From the NCBI GenBank assembly GCA_958298945.1, contig OY282607.1:75756868-75820867 (forward strand): a stretch of DNA of 64,000 nt, in the 5' to 3' direction. The DNA is from Atherix ibis (taxonomy: Eukaryota; Arthropoda; Insecta; Diptera; Athericidae). Of the stretch, positions 22,860 to 33,874 are shown one piece after another (the first letter of the stretch is position 1; each line of letters opens with the position of its first letter). The notes below the pieces were generated by a model that worked only from the letters and a program-made list of their open reading frames with translations, had not been told where the DNA came from and searched no databases. A program made the translations under genes and the position numbers.

Positions 22860-23430
22860 TGAATAAATTACTGCTGCAACAGAAAGTGTGGTTTACGTTC
22901 CGACATTCTCAATTTGTCGGGGGCAGTAATTGGACCTTTCCTACAGAACCACTCAGCAAATCTTAACAAAAGACCTACTGTTCCATATTTACAAAATTCA
23001 ACGATCATAGGGACTGTGGGCTAAAAACAATTTTTAATACAGTGTTCAGTCTGTGCATCCATAAGAAGTCTTACCATACTTCTTCGAAAATGATACCAGT
23101 GTTATGGCTTGAATTTGGTGACATGAACTTAGAGTTTATATGGTTTCAACAGGCCGATTTCGCTTGTCACACAGCGCGTGAAACTGTGGCCCTTTTGCGT
23201 AAGATATTCCCAGGATGCATTATTTAACAAAACAATGCCGTTAAATGGCGTTCGAATTAACACCGTTTGGCTTCTTCCGCTGGCGCTACATGAAAAGATA
23301 GGTTTATTACGATAAGCTCGGTAGGATTACATAGTTGAAGGACTCCAGATGATGATAATCCCAGGATGATTCTATAGCTGAAAAATAGTCGCAACGACCT
23401 TATGGAGACCATTAATTATTAACAACACAG
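22860..23430 (+). pseudogene. Decayed rosa/DD41D-type transposase
   Basis: An N-terminal part at about 22862-23010 reads E-S-V-V-Y-V-P-T-F-S-I and L-S-Y-R-T-T-Q-Q-I-L-T-K-D-L, a helix-turn-helix pattern of this transposase group. After a deletion, 23042-23224 reads I-W-F-Q-Q-A-D-F-A-C-H-T-A-R-E-T, covering the second catalytic Asp region, where relatives read Q-D-G-A-T-C-H. At 23262-23330 it reads L-T-P-F-G-F-F-R-W-R-Y-M-K, where relatives have L-T-P-L-D-(Y/F)-F-L-W-G, so the third Asp is Gly. In relatives the last two Asp residues are 41 apart, as in the rosa lineage, here from memory. Stops and shifts throughout make it dead. Terminal repeats were not found. Confidence 0.6.
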
Positions 23431-23511
23431 ATTTTTTGTAAGTAAAAAGCATTTTTGGAGGGTCTTAAAAAAGTAAGACCCTCCAAAAATGCTTTTTACT
23501 AACAAAAAAAT
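23431..23511. repeat. Near-perfect hairpin, 37-bp arms
   Basis: Arm 23431-23467 pairs with 23474-23511 around a 6-base loop (aaaaag), with only a small bulge and one mismatch in the outer part. The inner part contains ggagggtctta and its complement. It lies between two transposon remnants. It could be a small inverted duplication or could fold in RNA like a precursor hairpin. No evidence of transcription is available. Confidence 0.85.
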
Positions 23512-23652
23512 CCCATTCTTTTATAAAGAAGCAGAAGAGCTGGAAGCAATTTCATTTGAATTCTTCCCATTCTTCTACAAAGAGTGATATATAGCTGCCG
23601 AAGGAAACTACCTTAAAGGGAATCACAATACCAAAGAGAATCAAATTAAAAT
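23511..23652 (+). pseudogene. Mariner transposase C-terminal fragment
   Basis: At 23588-23650 the frame reads Y-I-A-A-E-G-N-Y-L-K-G-N-H, which matches the usual mariner C-terminal motif (I-A-A-E-G-N-Y-x-x-G). Just upstream, cccattctt(t/c)ta(t/c)aaaga occurs twice (23512 and 23566), a short duplication. No other part of the transposase survives next to it. Confidence 0.5.
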
Positions 23653-23659
23653 TGTTGCA

Positions 23660-24400
23660 AAAAAAATCAGTTTTCATACCTAATACTTTATATAAAAAAG
23701 TGATTCTTATATTTTATACTCATGTAAGAAATAAATATTACCCACAATATATCCTGTAAAAGTATCAGTGTTTTTATAGTTTTACAGTATATTCTATACC
23801 TAATAAGATTTTGTATAATAAATAATTCTGAGAAGCTTTAAAAAATCTACTCTTAATACAGACTCTATAAAAAGCTTATAAAACTTCTATATTCTATCAA
23901 AATTTCCTCAAAATATTACTTTCTTTTGAAGTATCGGTTTAGGGAAGTCAAAATAATTTGAAAATAAATAAAATTTTAACAATATATAATTTCACAAATA
24001 GAAAATTCAATAAAATATTCGGGTTCGAGTTTTTCTTTAGAGCTTTTATTTAATATTACAATGATTTATAAAGTACTGATTTTGACAGTTTTCCTTTTCA
24101 GTAATATAAAACTGTTCTATTTTTTAAATAAAATGGTTTTATATTGTATTTTTTGATTTAATAAAAAATATATAACATTAAAAACTTATATTATGTAGGT
24201 GATATTTTAGTAAAAATTCTAAAATGAGTATAAACATTTTTGTTAATTTAAAGTAAGCTTTAAAAATATCTTTTAATTTTTATAATATTAATGATTGTGC
24301 GTAAATTTGATCACTCTAGCTTTTATAGATTACTTAGAGTTATTTATAAATATTTGCTCATATTTTGTATTATTTAAAAATATTTGAACATAATCCATTA
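23660..24400. other. AT-rich non-coding DNA
   Basis: A/T runs; nothing supportable. Confidence 0.6.
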
Positions 24401-24434
24401 TTTTGACGTTTAGGTCAAGACTTTATTGTCCGAT

Positions 24435-25330
24435 TTAGGTCAAATATGCGCCGTTTTGTTTTACAATTTGTTGCCATTTTAAGGTAACTTCATAATGACT
24501 CTCTTACGGAAGCCCTGGTCCCTATTGTCGAAAAATTCGAATAGGCGATTTTCAGAATCTTTTATTTATGAAAAAATTTCTGATCATTAAGAAAGTTTTG
24601 CAATGATAAAAAAAGATGGTAATCGCTTGGTACAAGGTCCTGACTATAACCTGGATACATCAAAACTTCCCAAACAAGTTCGCAGAGTGACTGGCGAGTT
24701 ACTATGGACGTGTATGGCCTGTCGTTGTGCTGATGGAATACAACATCTCTTCTGTTGGTCATTTTGGCCGCTTCTGGTCAATCGCTAGCTTCAAACGGTG
24801 CAATTGCTCACAGTAGATATCCAAATTTAGTGTTTGACCCAAATGGAACCATCTCATAGTAGATGATTCCTTTCCAAGTTCCACAAAATGCACACCAAGA
24901 ACTTTTTGACCATTAGTCCGGTTTGGCCATCGTTTGAGCCGCTTCACCGCGGTTTGACCTAGATCGTTTTCGTGCAATATTATCCCCAGTCACCATTCTT
25001 TTAAAAAATTGGTCGATTTCGTTCCGTTTAACCATGGCTTTGCAGATGAAAATTCGATCCATCATGTTTTTTTGCGTCAATTCGTGTGGCACCCAAGCGT
25101 CAATTCGTGTTGCACCCAAGCAAAATGTATCTTTAACATCGAAATTACCGGACTTGATAAAACAAAAATTGCCTATAATTATCTATGACAGTATCAGGAC
25201 CATAAACAGCATTTAAAATTTCAACCGTCTGTCTTTCATTTTCGCCTTTATCAAAGCAAAATTGTAAAATATACCGAATTTTCTCTTAGTTAACTTTCAT
25301 CCTTTAAGCCCTAACTGAATCGACATTAAA
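24435..25330 (-). pseudogene. Decayed mariner transposase, cecropia-like
   Basis: Read on the minus strand, the gene begins with R-Y-I-L-Q-F-C-F-D-K-G-E-N (about 25285-25240), followed by V-Y-G-P-D-T-V. It continues with W-V-P-H-E-L-T-Q-K-N-M-M-D-R-I at the linker, M-V-T-G-D near the first catalytic Asp, Y-S-Q-D-L-V-P-S-D-Y-H-L-F at the third, and ends K-Q-N-G-A-Y-L-T with stop at 24437-24435. The second motif has lost its Asp (F-H-Q-H-N in place of F-H-Q-D-N). Almost the whole protein is traceable but several frameshifts, stops and a 23-bp tandem duplication (near 25076-25121, gtcaattcgtgt twice) break it. Terminal inverted repeats could not be identified. Confidence 0.75.
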
Positions 25331-25499
25331 AAAATGTAAAAGAATATTTTTAAGTACGGAATGTCACCTTTCCAACGAGCACAAGCTTGAACTTTTTTGA
25401 TCAATACTTTACGATATATCAATCACTACAGCCATCTAGCGAAAAAATACTGGATTTTTTTTTCCCAAACTTATATGAATTTTTTTGTTCAAAACTCCA

Positions 25500-27830
25500 A
25501 TAATTAAACGGTATTTAGATATCCTGTGGACAGTTTTTTGGAAAATTAAAAAATTCTAATATAAAAAGGTTCAGCATATTTTAAAAGTTAAAAAATTAAA
25601 AAAATATTACATATTAGAAAAAAGTACAATTTTACAATAATTTATCAAATGATTATACTCGCAGTTAAAAAATATCGAAAGCCTCATTATAAATATTATT
25701 AAGCTTAAACTGTAAGTAAATTTGTTTAATTTTATAAATTATTCTCGGATTATGTACATAAAGCTTTATTTTGGAATTTCTATAAAATTTTATATATCGT
25801 TTCAATATAAATTGTAATTTCAACATCCGATCAAATTTTCATTTACGTTAAAATTTCAATTTTGCTAAGTGCACTTTTGAAAGCGTTAAATGAAATAGAA
25901 AAGTGCAAATATAAATGATATTAGAAAATTGCTCGGCACTTCGATATTATCTATTTTAAAAATAAATTGTATAATGGAATTCTTTTATAAAAAAATTGTA
26001 TCTGAACACACATTTGATGTTTGAATGGTTTTTTATTGAAATCAGTCTAATAGTTTAGCGAAATGAATTGATTCTTACCACATATGGTATATAATTTAAT
26101 CGATTTTGATAATAAAAAATACTTTTTAATCCAATTCACAAAAATGTAAAAAAAAAAATTTTTTACTAATGCCCAATTTAATTAAAACCTTGTCTTTTGG
26201 CATGTAACGAACTGAAGAAGTAGCAAACCTTTATTTTTGGATCATTGATCATGGAAATAAATAAAAGATTGTGATATCCAAATTAATCAAATAATCATGA
26301 ACTACTGAATGAAAGTAGCATTTATCAAATTTCTTTCAGGCTATTATCAATTTTAAGAAAATAATTTTAAAAAGCCTATTTTATTAGTTATTAAGATTTT
26401 TATTCAGAAAGGGTAATGCAACTATCTCTGCAGTATACAGAAAAATTCTATATTATTTTTTTGAGTATCTTTTTAGATTGAGAACTTTGTAGCAATCAGT
26501 CCTATAATAAAGCTCAGCTATTTATGTTTCAATTTTTTTTGGATTTATATTTCCTGAATGCTTTCCAGTATATTAAATATTATGCTATAATAAATTATTC
26601 CAATTCTACAGACCTGGGTTTAAATAAGGCCATAAACAAATATATGATTTGATAGTCCTAAATAGACTACCAAAATTAAATCACTAAAGACTCATAAGAT
26701 CCTAAAACTGCGGACTTTATTTTATGTCTGAGTAACATGGTCGATCGAATGCTTATATTATATATGGTTTTGTTTGTGAAGATATCTTATATAACGAGAA
26801 TCCACTATTATATATCCTCTGACAGAAAGCCAATGTTCTCTTATCTTAAGACAACATAAGCAAGGCTACTTAAAAAAATCTTTGATAGGCATCTATAAGC
26901 CCATAAAAAGAATCTCCTGTGAAAATGCAATTGAAATTAGTGAAAAGGGAGCGCCACCCTTAAATGGAAGAGTTACGCTTGGCAGATGGAGTAAAGAAGG
27001 CCTTCATCAAAAGAATTTGACGAACTATTTATGACGAGGCCGAAACCGATAAAAGATTATTGTGAAAATAAATAAATATTTATTTTGCAAATTTTTAATT
27101 ATTGTGTATGTAAATTTGATTTTCTGTTATTTTAATTATTATGTTATTTTAATTTTTATATTGTAAAAAAGCATATATAGTGGGTAATAACACCCCTACG
27201 ACTCATATAAGCCATATCCTTTAAATGTCCTTGCATTGATCGTATACTTTTATCTGGAGACTTCCATGTGGGAAGAGTAGTAGAAGTTTTTAAAATTTTC
27301 TAGAAGACATTCAAATTTATGTAAGGAAGAAGTCATTTTCAATAGTAATATTCTAACCTTTGTCCTTGTGTGAATTTGACATTTCAATAGGAAATTTATA
27401 ACAGGAATAAATTATATTTTCGGCAATATTAAAATCGACAACTGTCCAATGCAATCTTACTATTCATAACTACATTAAACGATAAATTTTGTATTCTTCA
27501 TCTATTCCATAAAATTTATAAAATTTCATATTTTCAAGTACGTAATTTTCCATTTAAAAAAAAAGGCATTTATCAAAAATTTCAATACATAATATGCTGA
27601 CATTTATTTAATATAAACATTATGTAGATTTTATATTTGAAATGTTATAATTAAATAAAAATATGAATCAATTTGCTTGGAAAATTGTCAAAAGCAATTA
27701 CAATCGTATAAAAACTTTTTATTATTATTTTATTCTGTTCCTAAAAATAAAATACAGCACCTAAGTTAAATTTATATGATATTAAAGTAAAATTTTTGCC
27801 CATATTTGGTAAGAAATTTTTCTAAATATC
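25500..27830. other. AT-rich non-coding DNA
   Basis: A slightly GC-richer patch at 26860-27060 has no readable frame or known motif. The rest is A/T runs. Confidence 0.5.
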
Positions 27831-28091
27831 GTATAAACGAGTTCTTAATGACAGCTATAACTATGCGTATCTATGGAGACTATTCGATTGTTGATTAATT
27901 GGTAGCGGAAGGAAAGTATTTGAAAAGATAGTCAATATTCATTAACCAAAATTTATGAGCTTCTTGCCAAATTGCAAGCTTGCCTACACAAAGCTTGAAC
28001 GTGAGTCACTCCTAGACGAGCATCAGCAGTTTCGAAACTGGAGCCGTGATATGATACTATATTTTATGTTTAGCTTGGTAAATCCGTTATT

Positions 28092-28290
28092 TTGACTATG
28101 AAAAACGAGCCTATTGGAAAATATTTTTTATCAAGAGCGCAAGTTTTTCTACAACATAAAGCATTTTTGTTGGATCGAAAAGCAATGAAAGCCAAACTTG
28201 GCTCTGGTAGACCTAGAATATCGAAAACTGATGAAAATATGGAATATCTGAGGGCTCTTGTGAGGTCAGACTGTCGATTAATATCTGAAT
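28092..28290 (+). pseudogene. Mariner transposase N-terminal fragment
   Basis: At 28125-28275 the frame reads A-Q-V-F-L-Q-H-K-A-F-L-L, then G-S-G-R-P-R-I-S-K-T-D-E-N and L-R-A-L-V-R-S-D-C-R-L. This is the standard mariner pattern of helix-turn-helix, then R-x-G-R-P and the second DNA-binding motif. No catalytic region follows, and terminal repeats were not found. Confidence 0.6.
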
Positions 28291-28349
28291 CATTCTACAG
28301 CTCTCCTATTTACCCGAGTTTTTGTTCGAAGAAGGTATTCCTGTAGCTC

Positions 28350-31160
28350 CCCAGTCCTTTAATATACTTGTCTGTGTCTGCGTAACTTTTATTTACTTCC
28401 CCAACATGAAAAAATACGTAAAAAGTCATGAACTTGGTATTGTCGACTACACCCAATGAAGTGTAATCGATGAGCTGAAGACAATTCCAATTAAAGCCTT
28501 GTAATACGCAAATCGTACAATTTTTATTAAAATTATTCAATACATGACGAGTGGGAATAATTTTAACTATATTTTTTTTAAGATTGTCGAGAATATAATA
28601 AAAATTAACCTGAAAAATTATCTATTTTAAATAAATATTAAAAATTGAAGAATAATTTCAAAAAATGTCACCTTTAAATTATTATATTACGAAAAACGTT
28701 AGCATTATTATTAAGATATTGAGTTATAATGGAAAATTCTTTCTTTTTGCATTTTGAATTTTTATTTATTTATTTTGCAAATTATTTAATATTTATATAA
28801 ATTATATTTAATTAAAGCACTTTCTTATGAAATATTTTATCAATTAATACCTTCATTATGTGTTCTTCTAATAGCTATACAATAGCATTTATGTAAAAAT
28901 GCTAATATATTTTTTTGAAGAATACTGAAAATTTTGAAGAATATTGAATATTATAACAAAATTTCGTAGTATTAAAAATTAAAAATAATTCTCAATAATT
29001 TTTAATGCCTAACATTTATTTATATTTAGTAATAAGTAATTGGCCATTCTTTTAAAGTATTAATAATTATATTGTTAACAGTATAATTGAATTATGGTAA
29101 TAAGAATTGAATATTTTTTTGTAATCCTTGTACTCATTTTGTTTGTGATTCTAAATGTACTCGTACATTAATAATTGCTACTTATGCACATTAATTTTTG
29201 TTATCAATTTTTTGAAGAAAAAAAAACACCTTTGAATACGAGTGTAATACATTATCATATTTCTACGATGTTTTCATAATAGCTTCTAGACAATTTCTTC
29301 TGCAATATAAAATTATATCTTTAGAGGTATCATATATGTAGGTTATGAGTCTAATAATCGGTTTGAATTTCATAGCAATGGTTCTTATGCTTCAACCCCT
29401 AAGTATTATTACTATTTATGTTCAATAATTAATAATATCTTTATTTATCAAATTTCTTTATAACAACGATATTTCAACTTTTCAAGTATTCCAATTTACA
29501 ATTTAGAAATAAGAGTACTACGTTGTGATGAGAATTCCCACCCTCATTTCTATAGATTAATTCGCTAACAATTTCACTTTTATGTATTGTATTACTTTAA
29601 TTATGATTAAATAAATTGCTAATTGACTACTTGCATCGATAAAATGTTTAATAATGTATATTGAAAAAATTATGAATGGTACCTAAATAAAGTTTATTAA
29701 GCTTAAAATAATTCGATGAATTTTGTCATATATATTTTATATAAATTTAATGAAGAAAACATTAATTCGATAATTTGTAATAGAGAAGTACTTTATATAG
29801 AAAATTCATTTTCTAACTTTGAAAAAAAAATATTTATTTCTTTAGAAAATAAATTTGTTAATAATTCATAAAGTTCTTATAAGAAATAATTTAAAAACTT
29901 TTCATCAAAAAGCAACTTATTTCCATTAAACTATTCTAAGAATTCTTGCTATCAAGATCTTATCCCGTGAATAAAGAGAAAAAAATTAGCAAATAAGTTT
30001 GAATATTTTAGGCAAAATTAGAAATTCTATAAAAGAAAACTTAAATAATATTAATTATCTTAATATCGGATGTAAATATATATGATTAATTAAATAATCA
30101 GCATAGAAATATGATAGCACCATTAATTGATTTTATAAAAAATAGAAATTGTTTTGATTTTGATAATAAATTAGATTTTTTGACAATATCGAATTAATAT
30201 TACTGATAACAACACAGAAGAGTGCTTCTAGATAATACAAAAAAAAATTCTTATGATACTGAAATATTGCCTATTATATGAATTTTTCTATTATAAAAAA
30301 GAAGATAACTAATATAGAAATGGATTGGACCAATGATAAATAGTCTTTTACTAGTATTGAAATATTTACAATATAAAGCATCAAAAAGAAATTATACAAT
30401 TAATATAATCATTAAAATCCATTTTATATAGTTTTTATTATTTACAATTATTTAATATTAAGTAATTAATAGTGTAGTTATAAAGCTTTCAAAATTAACC
30501 GGTAATATAATACAATATTATCAAAAACTATTATCAAATTCATAAATATTAATATAATTCTACTATATAAATAGATTTTTAATATTAAAAAAAAATTAGA
30601 TATGAAATTTAAATTGTTTAACTGTTATTAAATTTTGTACAATAGGAAGAATATTGTTAACAATCAACGTTGTAATTTCATTTTCCTGCATTACGTGAGA
30701 TTATCCTTACGGCTATACTGAAAAGATATTATGAGAATATTCTCTATTGAAAAGTTTTAGATGGTTATCTGGGTAAATGAGAAATAAAGGTATCAACACC
30801 AAATTATTGTACATGACTGAGATGATAATGTTTATAGTGAGACAGAAAATATTTCCGCTAAAACACCTGCCGACATAACTATAAACATTTCGCTATAGTT
30901 TTGACAACTTTTATTGTACTATTAATAGAAAATGTAACTTTTACATCGATAACACATTATTCATAACGAATTATTGATAATTCATTTGAAATAAATTTAA
31001 AAAAAAAAAAACGTTTAAAAATATATACACATATATGCTTAAATAATAGATGGGTATATTATTAATTACTACTAATAATTCAAATATATAAAAGTTACTT
31101 ATAAATTCAATTTCCAAAGAAAAATTTACTTTCACGAAAGACTACAAACATAAATTACAT
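28350..31160. other. AT-rich non-coding DNA
   Basis: Nothing supportable. A TACTCGTA octamer lies at 29158-29165. Confidence 0.6.
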
Positions 31161-31173
31161 GATTTTCTTCCAG

Positions 31174-31206
31174 ATACACTATAATGGCTCAACAACTAAT
31201 AATCAT
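31174..31206 (+). other. Possible 33-base microexon
   Basis: A good acceptor (gattttcttccag ending 31173) and a strong donor (gtgagtatt from 31207) enclose 33 bases. That is 11 codons, so inclusion would keep frame. Two of the three frames are open. There is no other support, and such pairs can arise by chance. Confidence 0.2.
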
Positions 31207-31209
31207 GTG

Positions 31210-31760
31210 AGTATTTAATAAAATTTGATTCTCACAAAAAATTAATCTGAACAATATGAATAGCGTGTAAATATTATAGAAAAGCTTCATTAAAACATGT
31301 TCGCAATAATATACCACATCTGTCAAGAATATTTTCATTTTATAAAATTTTTTTGCCAAATGCTACTAACTGCCTGTAATTATTTATATTTAGTTTTACT
31401 TTAAAAAAACTTTTTGTAAGCTGAGCTTTTTATAACTTACATAAATAGATATTATTCCAGATATCCCAGATATAGAAAATATTTATATTCTTACCTGTAA
31501 AGAGTAAAAATATTTCAAATTACAATTTTTTTAATAAAAATAATTTAAAATATATTAATTAAGATATTTAATTATTTATTCAAAAAAAAATTCTTGAGAG
31601 AAGATTTAAATTTCAATAAGTAATTTAAAAAAAAAATTGAATTTAAAATGCACTTTTAAATTATTCAATAAAGCTGAATAATAAAAGCAATTATTCGTGA
31701 ATGTGCGAAGAATTAAATTTTTCTTTCAAAGTTTTCTCATTTAACTAATCAACTAATAAA
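31210..31760. other. AT-rich non-coding DNA
   Basis: A/T runs; no supportable feature. Confidence 0.6.
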
Positions 31761-31762
31761 AA

Positions 31763-32075
31763 CTGAGTTTATGGTTATGACGTGGAAACCAAAGCTCAAT
31801 CATCCCAATGGAAGCTGCTGCACGAGCCAAGACAGAAAAAAGTGCCAAGTTCGGTCGGATGTCAGGGTTTTGCTTACAGTTTTCTTCGATTGCAGGGGCA
31901 TGGTGCATCATGAGTTCTTACCACAGGGTAGAACGGTCAATAAGGAATATTACCTGCAAGTTATGCGCAAGTTGCTCGAAGCAATCCGCCAGAAACGCCC
32001 GGATTTGTGGAAGAACAAAAATTGGCTTTTGCCATTTTTGGCTAAAAGCAACATACTAATAATAAAAATTTGGAA
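31763..32075 (+). pseudogene. Internal mariner transposase fragment
   Basis: This matches the middle of the same transposase as the elements at 7024 and 45768. It begins at V-Y-G-Y-D-V-E-T-K, shifts frame near 31840, then continues R-V-L-L-T-V-F-F-D-C-R-G and R-P-D-L-W-K-N-K-N-W-L-L. At that point about 20 residues with the second catalytic motif (H-H-D-N-A in relatives) are missing and the frame resumes at L-A-K-S-N. No terminal repeats are present, so it is an isolated internal fragment. It also lacks the long inverted arms of the other two copies. Confidence 0.75.
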
Positions 32076-32249
32076 GAGTTTGCAAGGGTTTTTGCTGTAA
32101 AGCCAAGTTTCCGAACAATATATGAAGGCTGCCAAAAATATTTTCTTGTACAACAGTAGCTTCGATATTATAGTCAGAATTTTCTAGCGATATAATTTAG
32201 ACTGATTGAAGTAGGCTCCATTTATTATCGGCTGCAACACTTGACTCCA

Positions 32250-33235
32250 AATATGAAAATTATATAACACTTTCGAAGCTATTATCTCCTATCTGATGCC
32301 AACTATGCTACCAACGAAGCTATTATCTACTATTCTCACTGTTTCCAGCGCCAGATTGAAGAGAATGCTCAAAAGTGCGTACCGTCATCGGAGACCACTG
32401 CATATATTAAATGGCTCTGGAAAAAAAATCGGCTGTTTGTATCCTTCCTCTCACAATAGTATTTGTCAGTCTAGTCAGTCTAATCAACTTTTTCATGATG
32501 GCGGGCTCTCTATGAATGCGTTGCTTTTTTCAATCGGTTGCTGGAGAGAGAAAATCTGTTATTGATTTCTCTAGTATGAGACAATAATTTTTCGGACTCT
32601 TAATATCTTATACTAATATCTCTATTATGAGCCAATAATTTTTCGGAACTCTTCATATTTTATAGATTGTAAAATCTCTATAACTGCTATAGTCCATGAT
32701 ATCTCCTGTTTTGAATATAGCACAAATAATGCTAAGGTGGCAGTAGTTGAACATAGATTCGCTATCCCATACTTTGACCATTCGTTTATTAATCGTTCGG
32801 TATAGTGTGTTGCCTCTGTACTTAACCAGTTTCCTGCGATCTCGTCGACACCGGTCGACTTGTGTTTCTTCAGTCGACGGATTGCTTTTATCGTTTGCTC
32901 GGTGCTTGGTGGCCGCAGCAAGTAGTCTTTCGCTGGCGAGACTTCCAAGGCGTTTTCTGATAGGTTAGTGTTTAGAAGTTCACCGAAAATATTCCACCCA
33001 TCACGTTAATATACCGATTCATTCGGAATTCAGATCGCCCGTTTTGCTGCTCTTTGCAATTCACGATAATTCTCTATGCAGGCCTGTGTGATCGGAGAAT
33101 ATAGCATGGCTCGATATGCAGCATTATATTGGTAGCTTGCAATCATCATCAAACCAGTCATTCTAATAGCCTGATTTCTGAAGTTTCTGATTAACGCATC
33201 AAGCTCACGAAATAATCGTTTTCAAAAATCATAAC
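32250..33235 (-). pseudogene. LINE reverse-transcriptase remnant
   Basis: On the minus strand the sequence reads like the pol ORF of a non-LTR retrotransposon. Near 33080-33040 it reads I-E-N-Y-R-E-L-Q-R-A-A-K-R. At 32990-32850 it reads G-E-L-L-N-T-N, then P-S-T-E-Q-T-I-K-A-I-R-R-L-K and S-T-G-V-D-E-I-A-G-N-W-L, the segment just before the reverse-transcriptase fingers. At about 32400-32344 it reads L-F-N-L-A-L-E, the usual motif after the G-L-R-Q-G-D turn. Stops and deletions lie between these blocks and the Y-x-D-D catalytic box is not found, so it is dead and incomplete. The LINE clade was not determined. The longest open piece is 32625-32948. Confidence 0.6.
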
Positions 33236-33249
33236 GAGGATACTAAACA

Positions 33250-33770
33250 AACCAAATTATTTGGGTTTTTTTCAAAAATAATATGACCCAATTACTTACA
33301 AAGAAAAATGAGAAACTTAATATTTAAGAGAAATATATATGATCGTCATGAACTTACGTTATTAATTACAATAGTAAAAAGTGAATTGGTAATAATGAAA
33401 GTATATAGTCAACTTTAAGGAAGCTAATGAAACTAAAAAAAAATATTAAAATAAACTACAATTTTCCAACAACTCCATCCTAATGATTTTCCTATTAAAA
33501 GAAAAGGATTTAAAATTACAACTGAAGAAAAAACAACAATACTAATAATGAATAACACATTTTCAATTAATTGAGTTCTGTAGGGAATAAATGTAACTCC
33601 AGATTGAGAATTTCGCTTTTACGATATAAAATAATGAACATGAAAAAAGGAATAGGAAAACTATTGTATAAAAGAACAAAGTCGTGAATTTTCTATCATG
33701 TTGCCATTAATTAACTTCAATGGGAATGGGTAGAAGAATTACTTTCGAGCAAACCAAGGATAACTGGAGT
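33250..33770. other. AT-rich non-coding DNA
   Basis: No feature is supported up to the hairpin at 33773. Confidence 0.55.
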
Positions 33771-33772
33771 CC

Positions 33773-33869
33773 TTAAGAACATTTGATAAAAAAGGCTCGT
33801 TAATGATTCACATATATAACCGAGATATATGTGAATCATTTACGAGCCTTTTTTATCAAATGTCGTTAA
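33773..33869. repeat. Hairpin with 45-bp arms, TTAA at both ends
   Basis: Arms 33773-33817 and 33825-33869 pair with three mismatches around a 7-base loop (aaccgag). The core is acatttgataaaaaaggct. Each outer end is TTAA. The length (97 bp), tight loop and clean arms resemble a tiny foldback element or an RNA hairpin. TTAA is its own complement, so its presence at both ends may only reflect the pairing. Confidence 0.85.
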
Positions 33870-33874
33870 GTTAA

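Noticed and set aside
32296..32565. 89-codon plus-strand frame
   Set aside because: Antisense of the LINE remnant; the minus strand gives the L-F-N-L-A-L-E motif.
33773..33869. piggyBac-type element suggested by TTAA ends
   Set aside because: The terminal sequence lacks the usual piggyBac CC(C/T) start, and TTAA is self-complementary, so it adds no evidence by itself.
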